Below the pieces are notes generated by a model, which saw only the letters and a program-made list of their open reading frames with translations, did not search any database and was not told where the DNA came from. DNA of 7,290 nt from an uncultured Clostridia bacterium (GTDB lineage Bacteria; Bacillota; Clostridia; TANB77; CAG-508): assembly GCA_948745425.1 (NCBI GenBank), contig CAPZDM010000071.1, positions 1 through 7,290 on the forward strand. Reading direction: 5' to 3'. Position 1 is the first letter of the stretch. Each line of letters opens with the position of its first letter. This document shows, piece by piece, positions 1-5,821 of this stretch. The position numbers and the translations under genes were made by a program.

Positions 1-22
1 TAGAGCTTAAAAATGTTGAAAT

Positions 23-38
23 CTAGGGAGTTCCCCAG
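23..38. repeat. 16-bp imperfect palindrome at the SDR truncation point
   Basis: The arms CTAGGGA and TCCCCAG flank a central GT and pair at 6 of 7 positions. The site is much richer in GC than its surroundings and lies where recognisable SDR homology stops. A palindrome around a 2-bp core is the form of a serine-recombinase crossover site, but a 2-nt loop is too tight for a terminator. No second copy was found in the window, so the role is unproven. Confidence 0.35.
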
Positions 39-64
39 CGAAAAAAACTCATACTACAGATAAT

Positions 65-649
65 GTGTTATTTATTAAAGCTGATGTTTCAAATGAAAAT
101 GATGTAAAAAATATGTTCGAAATGATTGATAAGAAATATGGAAGATTAGATGGATTAGTAAATAACGCTGCTTATGATAAAATAAATTCGATAGAAAATT
201 TGACTCCAGAAGAATTTAGAAAAGAATTAGATGTTAATCTTGTAGGAAGATGGATGTGCATTAAATATTGTATTCCTTTAATGAAAAAAGTAAAATCTCC
301 AAGAATTGTAAATATTGCTTCTAGATTAGCCGATAGACCAGCATTAGACTCAGTTGCTTATTGTACTTGCGAGGCAGCAACCGTAATGCTAACAAAATGT
401 TGTGCCCTTGAATTAACTAGTAAATACAATATAAAAGTAAATACAGTTAGTCCCTCACTAACTTTGACTCCATTGGCAAAACAAAGTTATACAGAAGAAG
501 AAATAGAATTAACTGCTAAAAAGAATCCAAGCAAAAGATTAGGTAAAATTGAGGATACTGTAAATGCTGTATTGTTTTTATTAAGTGAAGAAGCAGATTA
601 TATAAATGGAGAAAACTTGAATGTAAATGGAGGAATACTATTAGTTTAA
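65..649 (+). pseudogene. 5'-truncated short-chain dehydrogenase/reductase (SDR) remnant
   Basis: The translation matches the C-terminal three quarters of a classical SDR (NAD(P)-dependent oxidoreductase). Visible elements are ADVS (6-9), the VNNAA loop (32-36), DVNL with the structural Asn (58), IVNIAS with the catalytic Ser (86), catalytic Tyr 99, and a C-terminal NVNGG. The family needs about 240-260 residues. Here the first ~50, including the TGxxxGxG cofactor-binding motif, are absent. The frame is open only back to base 20, after a TGA at 17-19, and the first possible start in it is a GTG at 65 with no convincing ribosome site. Tyr 99 should be followed four residues later by Lys (YxxxK), but the sequence reads Y-C-T-C-E, so Glu replaces the catalytic Lys. 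Two independent defects argue for a non-functional relic. The substrate cannot be inferred. It faces the - strand genes and shares a terminator with mobC. Confidence 0.8.
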
Positions 650-690
650 GGAATAGAAAATACCAATTAAGAAATTTGATGTAATTATAA

Positions 691-731
691 ACAAAAGAAC
701 TACCTTCATGTCAAAGATGTAGTTCTTTTGT
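691..731. terminator. Bidirectional Rho-independent terminator between SDR remnant and mobC
   Basis: A perfect 13-bp stem is formed by 691-703 and 719-731 (ACAAAAGAACTAC and its complement), with a 15-nt loop. A T-rich tract follows on the + strand (727-735), and an equivalent one follows on the - strand. It sits between two convergent genes, the SDR remnant (+) and mobC (-), and can serve both. Confidence 0.85.
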
Positions 732-740
732 TTTAGAACA

Positions 741-1136
741 TTAGGATTTTGAACGATTAATTCTTTGCCATACATCTAAATCTAATTTTTTAGTAATTAA
801 ATCACGTATTTTATATTGTGCTCTCATAATATCATACATTCTTGCTCTTAAATTTGCTATTGCTAAACCATCTGCCTGTGTTAAAAATTTGCATAAATGT
901 CTAACTCCTTTTGCAATCTCTTTTATTTCTTTAGTGTTTTCCGAAAATGCACTTAAAATTTCATCTTGTCCTTTTAAATCTACTTGTGTTACTTTTTCAT
1001 AAATTGCAGCATCTCTTATGTAATTTGACAAGTATCTGTATCCGTACATTTCTGCTTTTGTTTTTATTAAAGTTTTCTCTTCTTCTGAAACTCTTACTTT
1101 TAACATTTCAGTTCTATCTTTTGAATTAAATTTCAT
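741..1136 (-). CDS. mobC: MobC-like plasmid mobilization relaxosome protein
   Basis: This 131-aa protein begins with a ribbon-helix-helix DNA-binding domain. The strand KVRVSEEE (13-20) is followed by a helix, the MYGYRYLSNYIRDAAI turn and second helix (30-45), and then a helical tail rich in charged residues. This is the pattern of relaxosome accessory proteins (MobC family) that bind oriT and help the relaxase open the DNA. The start ATG has an AAGGAG site (1146-1151) nine bases upstream. A cluster of hairpins resembling oriT lies directly upstream at 1191-1332, as expected for this family. In mobilizable elements of Clostridia mobC is normally followed by the relaxase gene. Here a terminator and the SDR remnant follow at once, so the relaxase is missing or lies elsewhere. 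The family call is firm; function in this strain is inferred. Confidence 0.8.
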   Translation of the reverse strand: MKFNSKDRTEMLKVRVSEEEKTLIKTKAEMYGYRYLSNYIRDAAIYEKVTQVDLKGQDEILSAFSENTKEIKEIAKGVRHLCKFLTQADGLAIANLRARMYDIMRAQYKIRDLITKKLDLDVWQRINRSKS

Positions 1137-1160
1137 AATGTTACACTCCTTAAAATTTTA

Positions 1161-1169
1161 ATTTTATCA
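1161..1169 (-). promoter_or_regulatory. Possible extended -10 promoter for mobC
   Basis: On the - strand TGATAAAAT gives a TG-N-TAAAAT extended -10 element, 25 bases upstream of the mobC start. The -35 region is poor (TTATAT at 17-bp spacing), which an extended -10 can tolerate. Confidence 0.4.
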
Positions 1170-1190
1170 TTGAAAACTTACTCATATAAT

Positions 1191-1332
1191 AATATCAAAT
1201 TAGCAAAGCGAAATTTGATATTTTAGAGCAAAGACTTTTGCTCCGAATGGTAGGGTATTTTCTTCTGCCTAACATTCGCCAGCTTGGTGTTTTGACACCC
1301 TTTTTGCTGTTTAGGATAAAATCTCCTAAAAC
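1191..1332. other. oriT: Candidate origin of transfer (oriT) with five inverted repeats
   Basis: Five hairpins follow one another. The first is an 11-bp perfect stem at 1191-1201/1212-1222. The second is GAGCAAA/TTTGCTC at 1226-1232/1237-1243. The third is an 11-bp stem with one mismatch at 1244-1254/1268-1278, with a 13-nt loop. The fourth is GGTGT/ACACC at 1286-1290/1295-1299, framed by CAGC/GCTG at 1280-1283/1306-1309. The fifth is TTTAGGA/TCCTAAA at 1310-1316/1324-1330. Such density directly upstream of a mobC gene, without any reading frame, is characteristic of oriT regions, which are bound by MobC and nicked by a relaxase. The - strand reads TATCCTA within the fifth hairpin, loosely like the MOBP nick consensus ATCCTG; I do not assign the nick. 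One hairpin may also end transcription from the toxin gene. Confidence 0.6.
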
Positions 1333-1358
1333 CTTTTAACCCTCTGGAAGACATTTTT

Positions 1359-1847
1359 TTATTTCAATAATTGCTTTAATATGTTATCAATATTTGGAAA
1401 AATAATATTTTTCATACCATGATTATATAAATTTAATACCTTATTTGCTTTACTTATTATTTCATTTTGTAACTTGTTTGATAGAGTAATTGCAACTTTA
1501 TTTTTTATGTATTGGCTCTCTATATAATCCTCTGTTACTGGAAACATATTTTGTATTAAAAATGTGCTATATGTATTTGCAACATATCCAAAAACTATTG
1601 TATCTATTGATGGATTTTTTCCTAATTTTATTTGTTTTTGGATTTTATTTTCATATATCTTTTTATATTTATCAACTTTAGTACTAACTGGAATGAACCA
1701 TATAATTTTATCGTTTTCTTTACTTTTAAAACAAAAATAACATGGTCTTTTAATTCCATTTTCTTTATTTCTCATTAATTCTGGATCATTTATAATATGA
1801 AAAAAATCATCTTTTACAAAATAAAAATAACCTACATCTATTTGCAT
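1359..1847 (-). CDS. Type III toxin-antitoxin toxin, CptN/ToxN-like endoribonuclease
   Basis: This 162-aa protein has the length and pattern of the CptN/ToxN/AbiQ toxins. The core runs RPCYFCF (34-40), IIWFIPVSTKVDKYK (48-62), then FLIQNMFPVTEDYIE (96-110) and helices at the C-terminus. Family members are sequence-specific endoribonucleases that cut mRNA and their own antitoxin RNA. They are held inactive by the processed RNA pseudoknots, and some give abortive phage infection. The family call rests strongly on the genetic layout upstream: a strong promoter, two 50-nt tandem repeats, a hairpin and then this gene. The ATG has an AGGAG site (1856-1860) eight bases upstream. CptN is the subfamily I favour because it is common in Clostridia, but the subfamily cannot be settled by eye. 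Confidence 0.8.
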   Translation of the reverse strand: MQIDVGYFYFVKDDFFHIINDPELMRNKENGIKRPCYFCFKSKENDKIIWFIPVSTKVDKYKKIYENKIQKQIKLGKNPSIDTIVFGYVANTYSTFLIQNMFPVTEDYIESQYIKNKVAITLSNKLQNEIISKANKVLNLYNHGMKNIIFPNIDNILKQLLK

Positions 1848-1872
1848 ATTTTTTACTCCTTATATTAGTTAA

Positions 1873-1895
1873 GGCTTACCATTTTTTGGTAAGCC
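1873..1895 (-). terminator. Attenuator hairpin between antitoxin RNA and toxin gene
   Basis: On the - strand GGCTTACC (1895-1888), a 7-nt A-rich loop and GGTAAGCC (1880-1873) form a perfect 8-bp stem followed by TTAACTAAT, a weak U-tract. It lies after the antitoxin repeats and 13 bases before the toxin's ribosome site. This matches the leaky terminator of type III systems, which makes antitoxin RNA exceed toxin mRNA. Confidence 0.8.
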
Positions 1896-1903
1896 CCATT
1901 AAA

Positions 1904-2010
1904 ATTTATTCACTCTCTCATTTATACCTCGCTAAAGAGGCAGCGACAAACACATTTATTCACTCTCTCATTTATACCTCGCCAAAGGGGCGGCGACAAA
2001 CACATTTATT
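1904..2010 (-). repeat. Tandem 50-bp direct repeats, 2.1 copies
   Basis: Copies 1911-1960 and 1961-2010 are 47/50 identical. The differences are at 1933/1983, 1938/1988 and 1942/1992. There are no spacers between copies. These are the antitoxin units. Confidence 0.95.
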
Positions 2011-2035
2011 AAAAACAATGATGTTCTTAATTATT
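1904..2035 (-). ncRNA. Type III antitoxin RNA (ToxI/CptI-like), two 50-nt repeats
   Basis: The RNA is read leftward from a start I place near 2035. It contains two head-to-tail 50-nt units (1961-2010, then 1911-1960) and a 7-nt start of a third (1904-1910). The units differ at 3 of 50 positions. Each can fold as an H-type pseudoknot: CGCC/GGCG in the promoter-proximal copy or CGCU/AGCG in the distal one forms stem 1, and a loop CCU pairs with the following AGG as stem 2. The stem-1 difference is compensatory (G-C against A-U), so structure is conserved. AAAU, a motif like those cut by ToxN-type enzymes, occurs twice in each unit, in the parts outside the predicted knot. In this family the toxin cuts the precursor into single repeats that bind and block it. 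Confidence 0.8.
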
Positions 2036-2041
2036 ATATTC

Positions 2042-2070
2042 ATAATACCACAAAATATGCCACATGTCAA
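2042..2070 (-). promoter_or_regulatory. Consensus promoter of the antitoxin-toxin operon
   Basis: On the - strand there is a perfect -35 TTGACA (2070-2065), a 17-bp spacer ending in TGG, and -10 TATTAT (2047-2042). This gives both a consensus -35 and an extended -10. Transcription should start near 2035, about 25 bases before the first repeat. High, constitutive output fits an RNA antitoxin that must be kept in excess. Confidence 0.85.
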
Positions 2071-2106
2071 ACAGTTTTTTTCCTTCATTTATCCCATTTT
2101 TTAACC

Positions 2107-3426
2107 TTATCTTTCAAAAGTGTCTATTCCAGATTGATATTTTTTATATTCGCTTTTTCTTCTTATAGACTGCCAACGTTTTCTAAAAATATCCTTTTGT
2201 CTATCTTCATCAAACAATAAATTCAACAAATTATTTACTTTTTCAGTTTCTGTTACATCTCGTAAAAATAATTTTTCAAACTCATCTTTTTTATAATTTG
2301 GATTTTTAGCATTTTTTAAACTTACTTCGAATATTTTTCCTACTAATTCTAAATCTTGAAATATAATTTCTGGCTCTAGCGAAGAATTAAATATTCTTAT
2401 TTCAATTCTTCCTGCATTGTCAGAATTCCATTCCATATGATTAAAGTTTATACTTGTCCATCTTACTTGTGATTTCTCATCTTCCTTTTTCTTTATTCCT
2501 TCTTCATATCTATGATAAATTTGAAATTTTTCTTCATCTGTTTTTGCATAAGCTAAATCCCATTCCAAATCATATTCTGGACCAATATTAGCCCAAGCAA
2601 TAACTCTATCTAATCTATTTCGTGCCTGAATTTGATATAAAAACCTTTCCATATCTTCTTCAGTTTCAAGAGTAATACTTCCATCTTTTTCAAAAAAATT
2701 TTGAATATTTTCTTTTATTGGAACAGCCATTGTATTTGCTTGTACTCGTATTACTTCGCCTTCTGGATTAGCCATTTTAAAAAATAATTCTTCACATTCT
2801 CCCCATATTTTAAGTAAATTTTCTACAGCCTTTTTATTACATTCTAAATAATCAACTCCAATGTTTATATGTAATCCTGTTCCTCTGTGCAATCTAGCAT
2901 TTAAAGCTTTGAATAAAGTACAAATTGCAACAATTTGATTTAAGTCATATAAATTGTTTGCCATAATTAGTGTAGATGCTTCTGATTCATCAGTAGATGC
3001 TTCTGGAGAAAAAATCCATTTATTAAACTCATTTTTCTTTTGAAAATCTGAATTTTGAATAACTGCATTTGAAATATCAGTAGGAACTCCTAAAATATTC
3101 ATAATAGGTACAATAGCATTTGAACCAAAAATACATCGAATTTCATCTAAAGGTACATCTGCTACTTCTATTTCCAAACCAAATTTTAAATTTTCTGGAA
3201 AATCTATTTTTTCTTTCCACCAAGAAAATCTTTGTTCATCTTTAAATAATTCATATAATACTACATTAATATCAACAATTTTTAATATTTTACTAAGATA
3301 CTCTTTTGTAAAGTTCCAAGGTATCCAACGAAAATGCTTTTTAATATCTTGCATATTTGACATTATTTCTTGCTCTGTATGTTCATTTATATGATTTAAA
3401 AAATCACTAGTCTCTCTAAAATTCAC
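2107..3426 (-). CDS. Amidoligase-family protein (glutamine synthetase/GCS-like fold)
   Basis: This 439-aa protein carries the signature blocks of the Amidoligase_2 family, ATP-dependent carboxylate-amine ligases related to glutamine synthetase and glutamate-cysteine ligase. FGLEIEV (82-88) supplies the first acidic metal-site strand. WIFSPEASTDES (137-148) corresponds to the segment ending in E(x)SP. RGTGLHINIG (181-190) matches the GLHVH motif but with Asn for the second His. RIEIRIFNSSLEPE (340-353) matches the EFR-x-x-N-G-T-L block. The N-terminal 80 and C-terminal ~70 residues are helical, charged and unassigned. Members are thought to form amide bonds, often on peptides or cell-wall precursors; the substrate here is unknown. 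The start is GTG with GAGGAG seven bases upstream, and the preceding gene's TAG overlaps that site. Translational coupling is therefore likely. There is no membrane segment or signal peptide. Confidence 0.75.
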   Translation of the reverse strand: MNFRETSDFLNHINEHTEQEIMSNMQDIKKHFRWIPWNFTKEYLSKILKIVDINVVLYELFKDEQRFSWWKEKIDFPENLKFGLEIEVADVPLDEIRCIFGSNAIVPIMNILGVPTDISNAVIQNSDFQKKNEFNKWIFSPEASTDESEASTLIMANNLYDLNQIVAICTLFKALNARLHRGTGLHINIGVDYLECNKKAVENLLKIWGECEELFFKMANPEGEVIRVQANTMAVPIKENIQNFFEKDGSITLETEEDMERFLYQIQARNRLDRVIAWANIGPEYDLEWDLAYAKTDEEKFQIYHRYEEGIKKKEDEKSQVRWTSINFNHMEWNSDNAGRIEIRIFNSSLEPEIIFQDLELVGKIFEVSLKNAKNPNYKKDEFEKLFLRDVTETEKVNNLLNLLFDEDRQKDIFRKRWQSIRRKSEYKKYQSGIDTFER

Positions 3427-3438
3427 CTTACTACTCCT

Positions 3439-3840
3439 CTATATAATTTCATTAATTACAATATAGTTTCCTTTATATTTTTCTTTCTCTTTTGCTGTTA
3501 ATAAATTATCACTTGACTTGCTTTCTAATATTATAATATTAGGAATTTTACACAAAGACATTATGAATTCTCTTTCGTTGTCAATTATTAATGCTTTTTC
3601 TACATTATACTTTTCTTTTACTATTTTATATTGTTCTCCTAATATACCCCTTTTAGTATGAACAATATCTAAATCTAAACAATAAAATTTTATTTTATAA
3701 AATGCTATTTCATATCTTCTAATAAACTTTTGCTTTTCCGTTAAATTAAAATATTGTTTTACAAATATAAATTCATATAATTCTTGTAAAGAATCAAATT
3801 TATTAATTTGTTCTTGTTCCATATATATTAAATTTTTCAT
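3439..3840 (-). CDS. Hypothetical protein, first gene of the amidoligase operon
   Basis: I do not recognise this 133-aa protein. It is cytosolic by composition (no signal peptide or membrane segment), rich in Lys, Glu, Ile and Tyr, and looks alpha/beta. Helices about 20-52 are followed by strands FYCLDLDIVHT (52-62), KALIIDN (82-88) and NIIILES (101-107), with a final YIVINEII strand at the C-terminus. GGAGAA (3843-3848) precedes the ATG; a second Met at residue 7 has no ribosome site. It lies 12 bases upstream of the amidoligase in one transcript, so it may supply, modify or handle that enzyme's substrate. Amidoligases are often paired with gamma-glutamyl cyclotransferase-like proteins, but the YGTL-type motif of those is absent here. 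Function is unknown. Confidence 0.65.
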   Translation of the reverse strand: MKNLIYMEQEQINKFDSLQELYEFIFVKQYFNLTEKQKFIRRYEIAFYKIKFYCLDLDIVHTKRGILGEQYKIVKEKYNVEKALIIDNEREFIMSLCKIPNIIILESKSSDNLLTAKEKEKYKGNYIVINEII

Positions 3841-3873
3841 ATTTCTCCAATCTGCACTTATATTAACATAATT

Positions 3874-3902
3874 ATTTTATCACATAATTGTGTATTTATC
3901 AA
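3874..3902 (-). promoter_or_regulatory. Promoter of the hypothetical-amidoligase operon
   Basis: On the - strand -35 TTGATA (3902-3897), a 17-bp spacer and -10 TAAAAT (3879-3874), with TG one base before the -10, make an extended -10 promoter. It is 33 bases upstream of the first start codon. A terminator ends just upstream at 3934, so the operon is insulated from the recombinase. Confidence 0.75.
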
Positions 3903-3933
3903 TGTTTTAATCTACTTTTCTTTATATAATCAT

Positions 3934-3963
3934 AAAAAACAAGATGCCTATTACACCTTGTTT
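3934..3963 (-). terminator. Rho-independent terminator downstream of the recombinase
   Basis: On the - strand AAACAAGGTG pairs with CATCTTGTTT (10 bp with one G-U pair) around a 7-nt loop, and the stem runs into a T6 tract. The G-U pair becomes an A-C mismatch if read on the + strand, so it is oriented for leftward transcripts. Confidence 0.75.
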
Positions 3964-4054
3964 CTGTAAATATTTTTATATTTACTAATTAATTTTCCCA
4001 TATGGAAGTTAATCAGTACCACAGGTGTGGATTTAAAAAAACACCAACCAATTT

Positions 4055-4090
4055 GCAAAGTCTTGTAATGCTTTAGTTACACGACTTTGC
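4055..4090. repeat. 14-bp inverted repeat overlapping the recombinase stop codon
   Basis: Arms 4055-4068 and 4077-4090 pair at 13 of 14 positions around an 8-nt loop. The right arm contains the stop codon and last codons of the recombinase. A T7 tract on the - strand (4034-4041) begins 13 bases after the stem, too far for a classical terminator. It may be an mRNA-stabilising hairpin or part of a recombination site. A second small palindrome, CCACAGGTGTGG (4019-4030), lies 25 bases further on. Confidence 0.55.
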
Positions 4091-5746
4091 GTTTTTGATT
4101 ATTCTCATTTATTAGTTCTTCAATTTTGATAAATTCATCTAGATTTTCATTAATAGAATTTAGTTTTGAAAAGTTGAAATGTATGTATACATTTTTGTCT
4201 TTATCGATTTCAATTTTACTGATTAATCTGTATAGATACATTTTATCTATTTGCTCTAATTTCAAAAATCTTTCTATTAATTCATCTAATTCTTTTTCTT
4301 CTTTTATTTTGTTTTTACTGCTTATTTTTTCTTCTGTTCCAATTAATTTTTCCTCTAATTCTTCTTTTTGTTTTGTTAAATTTGTTCTATCAAATATAAA
4401 TTTTTGTGATATTCTAATGTAATCTTCTTCAAGAATGATACCTTGTAATTTATCCATATACATCTTATCTAAATTATTATTTATATCTAATATTGCCTTA
4501 TCAATTTGTTCTAGTTTCTTCTTATATCCATCTCGAATATCAAATGTTTTGTTTTGATATTTCTCATAAACACTATAAAAAATTTCTTTGTCTGCATATA
4601 TCTGACAGATTTTTTTTACCACATAAATAATATGATTTTCAAATTTTTCATAGTTAATACTTAATGGATAACAACCTCTTTTTTTATAGTCTGCACATAT
4701 TATATATGGATGTGATTGTGCATTTCTTCTTGAATTTTTCTTAAGCACAATTTGCAGTTTTCTTTTGCAATGATAGCAGTAAAGTAGTCCTCTTAATAAG
4801 TAATCATATTTTAATTTTGTGTTTGTTCCTCTTTTTTCAAAAATACATTGTACTTTTTCAAATGTCTCTTTGTCTATGATGGGCTCGTGTGTATTATCAA
4901 CTCTTATTTGATTTTCCTTTTCTACAGTTCTAATCTTCTTAACTTTGTATGATATAACTGTTTTTTTGTTTTGAATAGTATTCCCTATATAGACTTCATT
5001 CTTTAGCATATTGCATAAAGTGACTTCATTCCAGTCATAGTTTGTTTTGTTTTCATCTTGTACTAACCCAGTTTTTCTATGTCCAGTAGGGGATAAGTAG
5101 TGGTTATTATTTAAGTAATTCACTATTTCTACACTTCCATGACCATTGGCATACATATCAAAAATTTTCTCAACAATGTCTTTTACGCGTTCATCTATAA
5201 TCAGCTTATTTTTTATACTAGGATGCCTTTTATATCCGATATGCTGGAATACTACACATATACTCTCCTTGTCTTTGTTTTTCCTTATACACACTTCTAA
5301 TTTTCTTAGATATATCCTTAGCATAATAGTCATTCATAATTGCTTTAAAAGGTGTTATATCGTTATTTGTGCTATCAATATAGGTGTCTATTCCATCTGT
5401 TATTGCAACATACCTTATGTTGTTTTGTGGAAAGTAGTTTTCTATGTAATGCCCTGTTTTAATATAGTCCCTTCCAAGTCTTGATAAGTCTTTGGTTATA
5501 ACCATATTAATACTTTTATTTTCAATGTCTGTGAGCATTCTATTGAATCCAGGTCTATCAAATGTAGTTCCAGATATACCATCATCAACGTATTCTTTGA
5601 TTAGATTTAAACCATTCTCCTTTACATATCTTTGCAAAATATTTCTTTGATTACCGATACTTTCGCTTTCTTGTTTGTCGCCATCTTCACGAGATAGTCT
5701 TATATATAGTCCGTACTTTGAAGTTTTGACTATTTAAGTTTAGCAT
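4077..5746 (-). pseudogene. Large serine recombinase (TnpX/TndX type), frameshifted
   Basis: Three frames must be joined to read it, giving about 556 aa, close to TndX-type integrases. An ATG at 5744-5746 behind AGGAGG opens the gene. The resolvase domain has YIRLSRED with the nucleophilic Ser, ESESIGNQ, DDGISGTTFDRPGF and TKDLSRLGRDY. Next come the recombinase domain (YKRHPSIKNKLII, WNEVTLCNMLKNEVYIGN), a zinc ribbon (LLYCYHC...CADYKKRGC), a coiled coil and a lysine-rich C-terminus. A surplus G near 5716 separates the start from the catalytic frame. A surplus C near 5238 ends that frame at a TAA within PAY-GYKRH. Without both shifts no intact catalytic protein is made, so the gene is probably dead unless these are sequencing errors. 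It would have excised and integrated the element. Its palindrome-bearing promoter lies at 5779-5807. Confidence 0.9.
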
Positions 5747-5778
5747 TTAACCTCCTATCCGTAATCATCTACACATAA

Positions 5779-5807
5779 ATTGTAACGTGCTCAAAATAAT
5801 TTTGCAA
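5779..5807 (-). promoter_or_regulatory. Recombinase promoter with palindromic operator-like site
   Basis: On the - strand -35 TTGCAA (5807-5802), a 17-bp spacer and -10 TACAAT (5784-5779) lie about 33 bases upstream of the recombinase start codon. A perfect 13-bp palindrome, CAAAATAATTTTG (5792-5804), overlaps the spacer and the -35, where a bound protein would block RNA polymerase. Repression is an inference. Confidence 0.55.
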
Positions 5808-5821
5808 ACATTTTGGAATAA

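Noticed and set aside
947..1129. A 60-codon leucine-rich + strand frame opposite mobC
   Set aside because: Antisense of the charged helices of MobC, with no ribosome site or promoter.
1490..1681. A 63-codon hydrophobic + strand frame opposite the toxin gene
   Set aside because: Antisense shadow of the toxin coding sequence.
1904..2010. CRISPR array
   Set aside because: Two adjacent 50-nt copies without unique spacers and no cas genes; the type III antitoxin explanation fits every part.
1886..2104. A 72-codon + strand reading frame over the antitoxin repeats
   Set aside because: The 50-nt period is not a multiple of three, the variation between copies preserves RNA pairing, there is no ribosome site, and the frame runs against the promoter and attenuator.
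4126..4422. A 98-codon + strand frame inside the recombinase gene
   Set aside because: It is the complement of the lysine/glutamate-rich coiled coil, giving a Ser/Phe/Leu-rich pseudo-protein with no ribosome site.
5230..5250. Programmed ribosomal frameshift in the recombinase
   Set aside because: No slippery heptamer or downstream structure is evident, a second unrelated shift exists near the start, and this family is not known to use frameshifting.
5146..5484. A 112-codon + strand frame opposite the recombinase catalytic domain
   Set aside because: The opposite strand carries unmistakable resolvase motifs; this is an antisense shadow.
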